From Antitrichia curtipendula (lineage: Eukaryota > Streptophyta > Bryopsida > Hypnales > Leucodontaceae), in NCBI GenBank assembly GCA_951230915.1, contig OX579634.1, forward strand, positions 12,302,725-12,366,724: 64,000 bases of DNA, written 5' to 3'. Within the stretch, counting starts at the first letter, position 1, and every line of letters begins with the position of its first letter. The notes under the pieces were generated by a model. That model searched no databases. It was not told the DNA's origin and worked only from the letters and a program-made list of their open reading frames with translations. A program made the translations under genes and the position numbers. Positions 36,780 through 49,343 of this stretch are shown piece by piece.

Positions 36780-37309
36780 CCCCTAAGCGCTCAAACAACC
36801 ATTTTTTGGCCGTTGCCCGACTTCAGGTAGAATTTTCGGGCATAATTTTCTTTTTTCTTTTTTTTCCCTTGAAAGATTGGATTGTCTTTCAATATTTATA
36901 TTCAAAACTTAGATTGCTAAGGTCAAACAAAATTATAAGAAAAATAGCACAAAGTGTCTAGAATTGGCTAGTATTGACTATTGAAAAAATTACTATTTCA
37001 AAAAAGTGTTGGTGTTTTCATTTCTAGCTTTTATGCATTCTTTTACAAATCAATAGAAATTGCAATTTTGACCAATAAAAAAAATTCAAATCCTAAATGT
37101 AAAATTTTTATTTTTGATAAAATTTAAAGTTATATCTTCAAAATTCATTTGAAGAGAATCTAAAAATAAGGTTGTATTTCTGACCATATAGATACTTGAT
37201 ACTTTTTATGATTCACTTTATCTTTTTTGATGTAAGCTTCAAAAAAATTATAGAATTTACATTTTATAACACATTTGTGTTTTGCCCAAATCCCTTGGAC
37301 TTTTAGGGA
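36780..37309. mobile_element. Short TTAA-flanked MITE, 530 bp
   Basis: TTAA at 36776-36779 precedes CCCCTAAGCGCTC. On the other side GGACTTTTAGGGA is followed by TTAA (37310-37313). The terminal repeats agree only in part, so the element is old or the family is diverse. The body shows no coding frame. Confidence 0.55.
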
Positions 37310-37313
37310 TTAA

Positions 37314-38290
37314 ATTCACTGGCTCCATTCAATAGCATGTTTTGATTGATTACAGTTGCACCTATAAGCATTAATAGGAACCTAGGCATCTCTGACTTAG
37401 AAAAATCATATTTTATTCATTCCAAGTCATAAAATTAAAATTAAAATTTTCATTATTGTATTCTTCATTTCTCTTTCTTCTACAAAAATGTAAAAAGTCT
37501 TTGGATCCACCCATTTTTGCACAGGGGTCTTTCTTTCCTTAGATGAGCACTTTCTGAGCCTTCTACCTTATATGCCATGTAGTATTGGATTTCCTAGACA
37601 TGCTCAATCCGCCCATTTGATTTTGAATTGTTTTTCTTAATTTTATTTTTGTTTGGAACAAATGGGAAATTTTATTGTACAATACCTTGAATTAATTGTT
37701 TAATTTTGTCATAGTTCATTGTTCATGATCTAATTTAGCCTTTAACCCCGTAACGTCAAAAGTCTTCTTCAAAATTCACAATTCAAGAAAAATCATCATA
37801 AAGTACTATTTTGAAGAATATTTTGGAATTCATATACAAATAAAAGTTGTAGATTTTGAGTTTCAGACTTCATATGTGGTTAGATTCACCAATGCTGTTA
37901 TTAATGTTTTTTTATAAATTTTAAAAGAAAAATTTCAAAATTCCTTCAAAATTCGATTACAAGCAAAATAGTATCATATTTTGAGCGCAATTTGTTAGAA
38001 TGGATTTGAAATGAGGTTCTTTTCACATGGTGATTCTTTGAAATTTTTGTATTTTTTGAATCTATGACCTTATTTTTGCAAATCTAGTTTTGAATTAGAG
38101 CAAATGCAATTTTGACTTGGTTAACCACTTGACATACTTTCACATTTGTAATTTTAGAAAAATATGTACTCTAGTAATACCAATTCCAACCATTAGATAG
38201 GACAACAACTTCATAAAGTATCTCCATAAATCAAGATGATTTTCATCCAAGTAGTAATGAGAATGAAACTTGAGTTTCAATTTGTTAGTT
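37314..38290. other. AT-rich intergenic DNA with an orphan TTAA-family end
   Basis: TTAACCCCGTAACGTCAAAAG at 37742 resembles a family left terminus, but no right partner was found. No gene seen. Confidence 0.35.
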
Positions 38291-39560
38291 GTTCCACATA
38301 AATGAAGAAATCATTGAGGTCTACATATGTAGTACATTCTAATAATTACATTTAAAGGAAATTGAAGGTCAAAATGTCAAATGTGCATATTCAACAATCC
38401 ACAGTTCCACACATTGCATTAATGTTTTTAATAACCTAATAACTGATGCAAAGCTTAAGGATTAGGGTTTAGGCTATAGAATTTAGAGTTCAGGTTTAAA
38501 TGTATGGAAGATTAATTTGAATTAACCTTTCATACATAAGTGCTATATTGAATGCTTGTAGCATTGGATAATAGTCTTTGAAAATGGATCTTTGTTTTTT
38601 AGAATCCAATGTTTTAATAGATGAGAGCTTCAAAGTTAGTGAGCAAATAAAACTATTAATTAAAAGGCAAATTGCCTCTAATAAATGGGTGGATAAACTA
38701 GGCGGCTGCCGGGTGGGCGGGGCAGACAACTAGGTTTGCGATCGGACCTAAAGTTGACCATGTTAGTCCACCTTGTAGACAACATGTTAACAAGGTGGAC
38801 ATGAAGGCAGACAAGTGGATGGGCAAATGGGTGGAAGCCCACTATGTAGTAGCAATCAATCTTTTTGCAATTTTTGATTGCAATTTTTAGAGTTTTGGGG
38901 GGTGAGATATACCGTTGGAAAGGTATTTTTAAGACCTTACCAATGAAATATTACATGCTCCAAAACTCCAAAAACTATAGTCAAAAATTGCAAAAGAAGT
39001 TGACTGCTATTGCATAGTAAGTGTCTGCCCAATTGTTTGCTTGTCCATCCTTTTGACAAGTGGACGGCTAGGTGGATGGGCAGACAATTAGGCAAATGCT
39101 GACCATGTAACACCAATTGATTCTTTAGAAAATTTTCAATTGGATTTTTTTAACTTTTGGCTTTTGATTTTTGAAGCGTATGATATATTGTTGGAAAGAT
39201 ATTTTGAAGACTTTTCCGAAGGTGTATCACACGCCTCCAAACTACAAAAATTGTAGTCGGAAATCATAAAAGAAGTTGACTGCTACTGCATAGTGAACGT
39301 TTGCCCTGCTTGTCTGCGCACTTGTGCATTTGGCCCTAAAACAAACACTGAACAATCCGCTCATTCTTGTCTATTAAATCTAGTAGATGTTAAATCGTCT
39401 GACTCATCCTGGCCTTCCGATTAGGCGGACTTGATCCTACCGTCGACAAGAGTGATGAATTTGAACGTTTCGAGGCAAATCACGTCCAAAAATCGTGCGT
39501 CTGGACATTTGGACCTAGCATCCATAGGTAATGTAGCAGACATAGTGGTCACTGTCTGTC
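38291..39560. repeat. Diverged copy of the hairpin/minisatellite element
   Basis: From 38340 to 38640 the sequence parallels 15690-15980 (ACATTTAAAGGAAATTGAAGG, the TTTAGGG-like patch, GCATTGGATAATAGTCTTTG, AGAATCCAATGTTTT). Then come GTGGATGGGCAGACAA-type minisatellite and two hairpins (38905-38965 and 39165-39240, on ATACCGTTGGAAAGG and ATATTGTTGGAAAG). The final part (39430-39560) resembles the inverted 18700-18845. No clear termini. Confidence 0.55.
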
Positions 39561-39957
39561 AGTTGATAGCCGGGTGAAAAGTCGGTTTAGATCAAATAGG
39601 GTTTTAGGCAGGGCCTTCTATTTCATTTTTTAAATAATGTCAAAGTTGTCATAAAATATTACAATGGATTATTGGTGTTCTAGATTACAACATTCCCTAA
39701 TGTATTGGATAAAAATATCATATTAGCACATATCACATGTCTACAATTCGGTTTTCATTCACAATTTGAAAATTTCATCCAATTACTTTTGGATAATAGT
39801 TATTTGAAAAAATAAAATCCTTATGGTGTACTCAACATTAGGGAGCAAACTTGTACTACAACAAAAAGTTCAAACAATCAATTGCCATGACATGTTGTAT
39901 TTATCACAAGCAATTGAACATCCAAATCTACATCTTTTCCATCCTTATTTCCTAAAG

Positions 39958-40931
39958 CTAGTAATCACTATCTCCTTTCATTTTAGCCTCGCTACTATGA
40001 CTTGTTGTATCCCATCTAAAATCATCGTCTTTGGATGAATTTTGTATACTGTCTGATGAAGATTGTACAATCTTCCCTCCTTCTTGTACTTGTTTTGATG
40101 CGCCTGATCTCATTGGTCTAGCCTTCTCATGGTCCCTTCTAGCTTTTAGTATAGACTTTTCAATGTCTCCCTTAGGGTTGTGGATTGGTTTTACCTTCTG
40201 CTTGGTTAGAGGCAGACATGTATCAAGGGGGGTTCTACCTAGATTCTCTTTTTTTTTATGGAGAAATTGCAAAAGGTTCCATTATTCTTTTCCTCTTTGC
40301 ATTTTTGGACTCCTTCACCATGGATGGTCTTCCTTGCAATCCTCCTCGAATGCTTGTCTTCTCTGCGGTTAAAACTTCCGATGTAGAGTTTAAAGATTTG
40401 AATAAAGAACGGATTGGATGGCTAGAAAGTCGACCAAACATAGACTCCAAATGTTTCCACATAATTCATCGTTGTCTGATGAAATGGATGGATTTAGGTT
40501 GACACAAGTGTGCAATTATTTAAAACTACTCAAATGCTGTTTGTTAAACTGTGAGTCTCCAGGACTGTTTAAAGTTGTACTACCGTTTGTATATACAGTC
40601 CAGATTGTCTGATTCGGACTTGCCGTCCACCCATTGGACCTTCCCGTCCGCTTGTCCGACCATCCCGTCCGACCATCTGATGTCCGACCACCCGTTGGAC
40701 CATCTCATCTGCCCGTCCGATCAGGCGTTTGCCAATTTTGGAGTCCATGTTTTTTTCCCATTTGCTGTAGTTTGGTGAAGCATAAGATTCTGAAAATTGC
40801 CGGTTCACCTTCAAAGAGTGCCCCTTGATGACAACAAGCATCCAATGTGAATCCTTAAAGGATATTGGAATCCCCACGAGCCTTTTTAAAGTCCATTCTT
40901 CAATTTGCACTTGATATTTTGAAGATCCCAT
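39958..40931 (-). pseudogene. Degenerate transposon-type gene with an Ulp1-protease-like patch
   Basis: The minus strand reads MGSSKYQVQIEEWTLKRLVG then IPISFKDSHWMLVVIKG, which resembles the catalytic His region of Ulp1/C48 cysteine proteases carried by some plant Mutator-like and CACTA elements. The frame then runs into GACG-rich minisatellite (40605-40745), and coding-like sequence resumes in two overlapping frames (40462-40256 and 40272-39958) rich in Lys and Ser. No downstream Asp or Cys motif was recognised, so the protease call is tentative. The minisatellite looks inserted into, or fused with, the gene. Confidence 0.35.
40605..40745. repeat. GTCCGACC-type minisatellite patch
   Basis: Repeated words CCCGTCCG, GTCCGACCA and CCGTTGGACC, of the same kind as at 18300-18600 and 57590-57660. 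Probably a piece of the same element family. Confidence 0.5.
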
Positions 40932-42655
40932 CTTGAAAGATCAAAATGGAATGCTACCTATAGTTCTAGAGATATTTTTTTCTAAATCATCCAAATTTTG
41001 ATATGATAGATCATAGATTTAATTATTCAAAAATTTATTTGGATTTTAATCATATATTAATATATATTGTAAGACATCTCAATTTTAAAATAATTGTTTT
41101 TATGAAGAAATTTGTTGAAGTTGATCAAACCCAGACATAAAATGTCCATTCCAAGTTAAAAGCATTTGAATTGGTTGAATTAAAAGATGTCAATGTCATT
41201 AAATCCAGTAGAAGGTGGTATTTCTTGTACTTTATATTCCTATAATTTCTAGGTTCTAGTTTAAGTTTAGCAATTTGAATAGGATTTATGAATGATTAAT
41301 TTTCATGAACTAGTTATTGACTTATTGTTTAACTAGTTAAACTTGTAATCCATATTCTTATTGAATATTATGAAGAAAAAATATTCTTGAACTCCAATGA
41401 ATGTAAAAATATATACTTCATGCACACATGCGGATGTACACTTTTGTATTTCTATTCATTGTAATCCACCTATGCAGTAAACGAATATTTGAGAAAATAT
41501 TTTTTAAATGCAATGAATGAAAACAAAATTTATGTTCACGTTCTCTCCGTCCTTTTTCGTCTTTGTTCTTTGTAATGCAGCTATGATGTAAATGAATGTT
41601 GATGGATTTGAGTGGCCATATAAATTAATGCGCCTTTCATGGAAAAAACAAAGTTCTTAAAAATAATTTCGCTAACTTGATGCCATGAAATTAGAAACAT
41701 TGCTATATACTTATATAATACTATTGCATCAAAATTACAATCTTCTAATATATTTGCATGCAAGGTTGTAATATAGGATTTAGGGTTTAGAATTTATGTC
41801 ATTCCTATAAATATTGCAAAAGTTAGAAGTGTATTTTGAAAATAGATAGGTGATAATATTTTGATGCAATATTAAAAAATCATTTTGTGCATGATAGTAT
41901 AGATTGATACCTAATTACCTACTTATAAGAAATTTTCCCATTCAATCTCAAATAATGTTGTAAAATACCCTTTGGAATTATATGTTGCAGAGTGCGGACA
42001 ATGAAGTTAGAAAATACATGTGGAGTTGTCTTATGTTTCTAAAATTCCAAATTCTTTATTCCAAATTGAAAACAAAGGATACTAATTGTCTATTAGAATA
42101 TTTTCACCATTGGAATTAACAATTCTTAAATTCTTCCAAAAGTTAGTAGCGTATTATTTTTTTGACAACAGTGAAACTCCTTCTCTTGACAATTTAAAAA
42201 AAATGAATGTGTAGTTTTTTTTTGTTTTAATATTTTTCATTTATTCCAAATTCAGTTGCCCAAATTTGGGCTAAAATGCACAAAGTATAAGACGTACGTG
42301 AATATTCCTAAAAAGATTGAATGACCAAACATCACATTTTGGAAAGACTAGAGAAGTAAACATTTTAAAGTTGATGCACATTGATGAATTCTTTAGGGGA
42401 GAAATTCATTCTACAATTGTGGGACAATGGTGTTGATGAAGTTAACTAAAAGGTCTACTCTTGAATTTGTTTAACTAGAAATATTCATAAAAGAATTGAC
42501 TTAAAAGTCTTATTTGCGAACTTGTGGGTGCTTTGAATCCAAGAAATACCTAAACCCAATTGAGAATTTTTAGGCTAAGTCGGTAATTCAAGATGCTATA
42601 TATACTTGAAAAAATATCAACTTAATTTAGATTTGTTTTGATATTTTAAGTTAGT
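40932..42655. other. AT-rich intergenic DNA
   Basis: One TTTAGGG-like patch at 41775-41800; otherwise no feature recognised. Confidence 0.3.
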
Positions 42656-42965
42656 TATGATTTTCTTACATTTGTGGCTTTAGAGTATAGAATTTAGGAT
42701 TTAGGGTTTAGAGTATAGGATTGAGGACCATTGCATTAGAAAACCTACTTAGTTATGTTCAATGCATCAAGTTTTTTAAGTCTGAAAGTGGATCTCGATG
42801 GCACTTCCCTCTTTCCCATCCGCTTGATTATTCCTTGGTTGAGGTTGTCTGATTAGTCAGACGATTGACCCATCCACCCGATCGGATTGCCTCGATAAAT
42901 CTCACGAATTTTTGTCCGCTCCATCGAGGCCATCTGATGAGTCAGAAAGCCCACTTGTCGTAGCA
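42656..42965. repeat. Fragment of the hairpin/minisatellite family
   Basis: A TTTAGGG-like patch (42675-42725) is followed by a degenerate GACG-type block (CAGACGATTGACCCATCC and similar), the same order as at 15775-16140 and 38460-38760. Confidence 0.45.
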
Positions 42966-43209
42966 CAAGGAAGCACTAATTCTCCTATTGGTGTTAAAAA
43001 ATTGACTAAAATACCATTCAGATGATTTAGACTGATTTATACATTCAGACTGGTGTATTGTTCCACAGAGATTTAGTTTGTAGTTCCTAAGAAGATGACC
43101 GGAACAAGATACATAAATCAACTTCAACTCTCACACACACATATACATGATGAAGAGCCGAAAGTATTAGACTTACGTCCTGATTTACTTCTAATTCTTT
43201 TTTACTACA

Positions 43210-43500
43210 ATATTATAATTCTGTAATTATCCACTAACCCAGAAGGAGTGTCCAAACCCTGTACCTCTTCTGGTTCCGATTCTAGTAACCAATTTAGGAA
43301 TTTAGACTCTACATCAGAGGGGTCCGCTATTTGGAATTAAAAAAGGATGCGTCGAACCCTACCCTTCTAGAGATTAAAGTGACTGAAGTTCTACTTTAAG
43401 AAAATAACAACAAGACAAAGAAAACATGATGCAAGTATTTCCTCACAACAGATCCGGAAACTAATCCGAACTAGGAGGTCACATAGAAAACCATTCCCAG
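43210..43500 (-). repeat. Inverted copy of the repeat at 13200-13560
   Basis: Read on the minus strand it follows 13266-13550 with shared landmarks GTGACCTCCTAG, TTGTGAGGAAATACTTGC, ACTTCAGTCAC, AGGGTAGGGTTC and GGTTTGGACACTCCTTC. Likely the end region of a retroelement family; edges are not defined. Confidence 0.55.
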
Positions 43501-43613
43501 TAGATGTAAACCACTCATATAAGGTACTCCTTCTCAATCCATCATACATACTACAGACTTGTCCTAGCTCTTCATAAACAACTCGTAAATAAAGTAAAAG
43601 CAGCGAGATAATT

Positions 43614-43946
43614 TCAATGACATTGCATAGGAGCATAAATAGGGCGCCAAAGGGAAGGACAAAACAAATTGGTATAAGCACCTCTAACCTTTATTGTCTT
43701 CATTGATTTCTCCAACTTGGGCTTCAATAGTTGTAGAATAACTTCACTTTTTGGATGTCCAATACTCCTTTTTGATGTTGCAACCTTTGATACTGCTTGT
43801 TTCATCTCCATCTCAGCATTGAACACCTCCAACTCGTAAGAAATGGATTCGAATCTTTCATCTTTGCTAATAGTGCCAAACAAGTTACTAATCATCAATT
43901 GCTTCTTAGCCATTTTGAAACCACATGCCCTAAACACAGCACTCAA
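43614..43946 (-). CDS. Hypothetical 110-residue open frame
   Basis: Lys- and Glu-rich product with helix-like composition in its middle (YELEVFNAEMEMKQAVSKVA). I do not recognise it. It lies next to the retroelement-like repeat on the same strand and could be a remnant of that element or chance. No intron signals or upstream context support a real gene. Confidence 0.2.
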   Translation of the reverse strand: MSAVFRACGFKMAKKQLMISNLFGTISKDERFESISYELEVFNAEMEMKQAVSKVATSKRSIGHPKSEVILQLLKPKLEKSMKTIKVRGAYTNLFCPSLWRPIYAPMQCH

Positions 43947-44219
43947 ATATCGTCTGTCTTTTAAAAATCACCATTAGCAAAACTAAAAGAAGATTACAAT
44001 AAGACTTCTTAACTTTTACTTGAAATTTGAGGAATCATTTTAGGATAAGCCGTCATAGATGGATGAATTTGAAAAAAAATTATCTCTATTCTATTGAAAA
44101 AAGTAGTTGGCTGTCAAATAATGACAAATATTTTTTTGAAAAGGCCAAATCTTATTTTAATTGCTATTTTTAGTGCCGAATCAAGCTTTCTGGAAAAATT
44201 TTAAATTTGGTGGTGGACT

Positions 44220-44490
44220 GCCGAATCTACTACCGACCTACAGTAATATAGGGGTGTGAAAGTTATTTTTTAGTTCTACAATGTATCTTTTTACCTCAAA
44301 AATTTGTAACTCATTATTGTTAACAAATAAAAATATCAATAATTCAAAACATAAACTTTCAAAGTAGAAAAATCTATTCATATTATTATTATTTTTTAAA
44401 ATTCAAAAAGTAAATAGGGGGTCCAAAGTTTTGTTTGCACGTGGTTTCTAATGGACACTCTAAGTGAACTCCCCAGGGACGTCACAAGTC
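44220..44490. repeat. End of a TIR element related to 50307-50900
   Basis: The stretch 44220-44405 is the reverse complement relative of 50370-50550 (CTACTTTGAAAGTTTA shared). The 44405-44490 end, with GTAAATAGGGGGTC, CACGTGG and CTAAGTGAACTCC, matches 50811-50890 directly. The opposite end of this copy was not located. Confidence 0.55.
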
Positions 44491-44589
44491 GTATAGGACA
44501 AGTGTTGAACAAACGGAAATGAGGCGTCACGTAGAAATTTAGGATTTTAATTTTTTTAACTCTAGGCTATTCGAATTTGTCTTACATGG

Positions 44590-44960
44590 TTAGTTGTCAA
44601 GAGTGACATGGAAAGAGAGAACCACATCATCTAGGGCTACTTTGGGTCGGGCGCGTGTAGGTTTGAATTGGACAACCACAAGTCCTAAGATTAAAACAAC
44701 TTTGGGTTTAGGATGTAAGGTGATTTCAAGTATGTCTGGGAGATCATGTCTCCAGAAAGGGCGACAACGGGTACGTCTGGGCAACCTCGGCTTTAGGTTA
44801 ATTTGCGGTCGCCCTTCACCGTAGTCATTCATCCGAGGTGTCCACTAAATGTGGTTGCCCCTATCCAATGTTGCCTTGTACTAGCAGTCGCCCCTCCACG
44901 TCAGACCCGCATGCACCCGTGAATTTGCCACAGGGCCACCTCATGGCATCCATGTGGTCT
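44590..44960. repeat. GGGCGAC/GGGT-type degenerate minisatellite
   Basis: Words such as GGGCGACAACGGGT, GGGTCGGGCGCG and GTCGCCC recur, like those at 57040-57340 on the far side of the hAT gene. Together they may be the two subterminal regions of the hAT element. Small open frames here are by-products. Confidence 0.4.
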
Positions 44961-45025
44961 GGGCAGCGGAAGAATTTTTTTGGAAAAGTCAAAGGTCAGT
45001 TATTTTGTTGGACGTCACAGAGGTT

Positions 45026-45488
45026 CTATTGCTCTTGAAGGATCTTTATTACTAACCAAGCATTAGGCATTGCCAGGGGTTTGCCATCAAACACTATAAG
45101 AGCACAAAGCGTTGGTTCTACCAAATACTTGAAATTTGCATATTCGATCCAAAACGCTTGTGAACAAATGTCCTCTTGTACTCTTTGTACTCAACATTTC
45201 ATATTAGCTAAGTTTCTTCTGGACGCCAAACCTAGTTCAAAGGGCTCATATTGATCGTCGCCCATCACGAAGTGCAACGCTTGCTTGTACTCAACCAAAC
45301 GGTCTGTCATGAGGAAGTGAACTGCAAAGCGTATAGAGCTAGGAAGTCTCAACGACTTCTTCGGTGAGTACTTTTAAAAAAGAGCAAAAGTAAGATGGTA
45401 CGTTTTGATAAACACTACAATTCGTTTACATTTTTCTACCAAGAGCTTTATCCATGGATCCTTACCCCAGTCTTCTACAAGTAAGTCT
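45026..45488 (-). pseudogene. hAT transposase, C-terminal half (continuation of DUF659 gene)
   Basis: The minus strand reads DLLVEDWGKDPWIKLLVEKC, RIVVFIKTYHLTFALF, then SPKKSLRLPSSIRFAVHFLM, LVEYKQALHFVMG, EDICSQAFWIEYANFKYLVE and MPNAWLVIKILQ. This is the region that follows CAAHC in plant hAT transposases, including the TRFATHFLM-like strand. Stops lie at 45374-45376 and 45191-45193, and the frame ends with TAG at 45026-45028. The C-terminal hATC dimerisation domain is absent. The piece begins exactly where the fragment ending at 55728 leaves off, so the two are one gene split by about 10.2 kb. Confidence 0.8.
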
Positions 45489-47068
45489 TCTCGGGGAGGT
45501 GTAAGCCTTCAAGTTAGCACTTGAAGCTCTGGATTTATTTTTCGCGATTTACTGTTAGTTTTTAGTGTTAATTCATGCAAAATAGCATGAATTAGTAGTT
45601 GAGAGGAGTTTGGTAGAAGTCCCTACCAGATTAGTGAGGAACCTTCCTAAATTCATGAAAAGCACTAAATACTCTGCTTTTCTATGTTTATGTCTTAGTT
45701 CAGTGTCTTAGAGTCCATATTAACGTGTTAGAGAAATGTGAAGATGTGAGAGTTAGCCAGTTCTAGTGTCTTGTCCATGTAACACTCGACATGTGAGTAC
45801 ATGTTACATCCTGGTTAAAGTGCAAGAGTCTATATCAAGGTTTAGAAGTATCTAGATCCAATTCATGTAGAATATGGACTAGTTACATGAAGACCTATAA
45901 ATGTTGAAGAATATGAATCAAAATGCAAAGTAGAAGAAGGGTGAGGTGATTGGAGCTTATAGAAAGGTGCTTTTAGGATAAAAGCATGCCAAGAGATCAA
46001 CAGCGGAGCTAATCATCCATGACAAACCCCAGCACCAGATAAATTTCCACCTTAGGCGGAAATTATTAAGGAATTGCTAAATTTAGCATCCTTATTGGAG
46101 GTTTGGTTTTGCCCTTGACTTTTGAACACTTCTCGGAAGATTACTCAAGAGTTTCGGGATTTTACAAAACTCCACGTTGACTCCATGGGAAGTCAACCGC
46201 CTTTGAAACTGATGGTAATTTCCTAGAAATTACCCAAAGTGCGGTAAAATCTCACTAAAAATTAAATTAGAGTTTTATATATTAGATAAGCGACTTGTCA
46301 AGTTTGAAGACTTTCTGATAGTCAGAAGTACCCGAATCGGCAACGACATCAAATTTAACAAGAATTTACAACATGGCGGCGGGTTGACTGGTGAACCAGA
46401 AGCTAGCGATGTCCAAATGTCGCAAACAAGGAATATTTTCTTACTCTCACAAACCTTTCAAACAACCCTAGCCAGTTAGTTTTCTCGGGAAACTCAAATT
46501 CCATTAGTTGGGATTTTGACTTTTCTCTAGAATTATCGTTAGTGGTTTTTACGAATATTTACAGCCTGGAAGAAGGGGGTAGGGGGCCCCTAGATTACTT
46601 GGGGTCTTCTGAACGCGATGGCGCAATCGGTTTTCAATTTGGAGTTTTTCCCTAAAAGATAGACAGGGCCAGCTCTTAGTTTGACTTTTTTAGAGTAATT
46701 AGCAGTAATTCGAGGTTAATTAACAAAATATCTTGGTGAAAATTGAAGATTGGATTTAGTTAAGATGTCAAATCTTTCTTTTAAAAGCCAATTTAGATTA
46801 AACTAAGAATATTTGGAATTGACCTAGGATTAATTTGCAAATATCTAGGTTAATTAGGGTTATTTTCATAAAATCTTTGGGGAAGATCAAGGATTTGATT
46901 TAGGCAAGATTCCAAGGCTAATTAGAGCCTCCAAGGAACTTGCTTGAAGACCTTTCTTCTTATTAAACAAAAATTAAATGCAAAATATCTCGTGGTAGTT
47001 TTGAATTTAATTAGGTAGTTAGTTAAACGTTTTTAATCGACAACTTACCAGGGAGGGCTTGGCTCGAG

Positions 47069-47077
47069 TATAAAAGG
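47069..47077 (+). promoter_or_regulatory. Candidate TATA box in repeat 1
   Basis: TATAAAAGG in the context CTCGAGTATAAAAGGCC. The equivalent place in repeat 2 has TATATAAGG, so the box is kept although the surroundings differ. A start site would be expected about 30 bases downstream, near 47100. Confidence 0.55.
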
Positions 47078-49265
47078 CCTCCCCTCGAGGTTGTCGGTAC
47101 CCTCATTTTTCATTATCAAATCCATGCTCACTTTTCATTTCTTTGTGATTTCTTTGTTGTACTACCGACACGTTGTCGGAGTACTTTTAAGCCAAAAATT
47201 GGCTATTTCTTTCTATTTCTTTACAACTTGTGCTATTTCTCTTGTGTTTTGAAGGACTAGAGGGTCCCTTCAAAACATATTGCTTTCTTGTTTGAATTTG
47301 GAGGTTGAAAGCCCCAAAACTTTTATTCTTTGCTTAAGATTACTTGAATACTAATCCATTGTGGCACGTGAACTGTATTTGGTACTAAAATATTTAAAGC
47401 GGCAAAGCTTGACTTTGCCAAAAGTATTTTAGACTGATTTCCCACTCAAAGTTCGTTGTATAACGGAATTTGAGAATTTAGTTGCTAATGTTCGGTTAAA
47501 TACTTTCATGTGTACCTCCTTTAGCGTCTAACTTTCGAGATATTTAAATTGGCTTAAGAAGCTGCGTTTGTCCTAGGGTTGCACCCGCACGGCGAAGCTT
47601 TGACTTTTTGAAACCTGGAAACGATACTGGAAACTTAAAATTGTTTGATTTGACATGGGGTTGCCCCCCCACGGCAAAGCTTTGACTTTTAAATTTTGCC
47701 ATTGAAAACTTAGATTTACCTAGTACGGTGAAGCTTTGGCTTGGAATCACAAAATAAGGTTCTTTTGAACTTTATTTAAAGTCCTAGTTTTAATGGTTTC
47801 ATTATCTTTTGTTGTGCGCACATTGGAGGTATTTTTGCTTCCAAAAACACCACTTGTTGCTTTTATTTGCTTTCAAAATTGCCAATTGTTGCATCATTTC
47901 CGTTAAAATTCGTTAAAATTCATCCTAGTTTTAATCTTCATCAAAAATTTGGTTTATCTTCGATTTCCCATATTTTTGATGAACTTCATGAAAATTAATC
48001 TTTTTTATGTTTAGTGGTATTTTCTTTGAAGGTTGCTGAAATTTAGCCTTTAATTAAATTTACAGAAACCAGTCCATAAAAAATGCTTAAGGGAGCAAGC
48101 TTGGGGTACGACCCAGCCGGTATCAATAACGAGGCCGGGTATTGGGCTGCGGCGGTTATCTGTTGCAGTACCGAGAGTGTAAGGACGGACTGACCAAGAC
48201 GGGGTCGTGGTATCGGGAACCCCGGGGACCAGTGCGGGGAACAAGAAGCAGGGGACAGCTGAACCACGACGACGGGGACGGAGCTGCAACGGGAACGGAG
48301 CTGGGATGGAGGCTGGAGCTAGTAATGCCTCGCCACGTGGCGGTCCCATGGGCTGTCACAAGGGCTGTCATACGGCTGTGAGTTTTCAAACCAACTTCGG
48401 CCTGTCCAGGGACCATTTCGGCAGTCCAGGGACCAGTTCGGCAGTCCAGGAACTCAACGAAAGTTCAAACTTTGGAAAAATACAACACTCAACCGCAATC
48501 TTGGTGGGTTATATTATACCCAAAATCTCTCAAAGTTCAAATTGCTCAAAATAATATACACACAAAAGGGTTGGCCGTTGCTCGCCACACCCAAACTTTT
48601 GTGTTTAATGGGAAAATTGGAACACTCAAAATCTCAACTAACATTCTTTCTCTCGGTTCATGCAAATTCTCACAACGCCATAGTCAAAAGATTAACAACA
48701 ACAACAACAAAAATTGAACGAAGAAGAAGAATAAGAAGGGAGTGAAATCAACACGTGAAGGAATTGACAAATTAAAATACAATTAAGGTAAGAATCTAAC
48801 TATTCATCGATCAATTATTTTGTTATTGTTTATTCAAATTATTCTTTCTACTATTCATTGATAGATTTGTTTTTTATTGTTTTTTATTATTTTATTAAAA
48901 TACTATTCATTCATTTGGTTTTAGTCATTAATTGGAATTCCAAAGCCAAATTAATTGTTTGTTTGTAGTTTGGGGATTTGTTTTATTGGGCCTAATAAGC
49001 CAAAACAATAAAAACAAACAACAACTAATATCTTGGAATATTTAACAAAATAACTATTAAACAATTGGCAATCGAATAAAACTACTATTCATTGAAAACT
49101 TGGGAAAATTGAATTAAATTTATCATTTAATTTAAATCCCTAAAACCAAAGGATTATTTCCAATTGCCAAAACTAACAAAATTTGACTTTTAGATAGGTT
49201 TTAGAATTACAACTCAACAACAATTGACTCAAATTTAACTAAAATGGCGTGATTCATGAAAGGCG
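47078..49265 (+). other. Leader-like region of repeat 1
   Basis: Downstream of the TATA box comes a long stretch without credible coding frames. At about 48690-48790 a CAA- and GAA-rich segment (AACAACAACAACAAAAATTG) resembles a plant 5' UTR and ends in AAGGTAAGAA, a strong splice donor, followed by T-rich intron-like sequence up to the mini-ORF. A GC-richer block at 48100-48420 has overlapping open frames on both strands with no recognised product. Confidence 0.35.
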
Positions 49266-49343
49266 ATGGAGGACCACGAGGAGACGATCATGTTTGTGTA
49301 TTGCGACGACGGAACTGTTGATGTTTTCGATACCGAGGTATGA
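49266..49343 (+). CDS. Conserved mini-ORF (putative first coding exon), repeat 1
   Basis: The frame encodes 25 residues, MEDHEETIMFVYCDDGTVDV then FDTEV, ending TGA. A splice donor GTATGA directly follows the FDTE codons. Repeat 2 has the same arrangement at 54771 with CDDGTV and DTE kept and mostly conservative changes between, while nearby non-coding sequence has drifted more. It is too short to be convincing alone; as a first coding exon spliced to something downstream it makes sense. I do not recognise the protein. No second exon was identified. Confidence 0.4.
   Translation: MEDHEETIMFVYCDDGTVDVFDTEV

Noticed and set aside
44466..44478. CAGGGACGTC at 44474 as the left hAT terminus
   Set aside because: The same place aligns with the TIR element end near 50893, and no matching CCCTG end was found near 57345.
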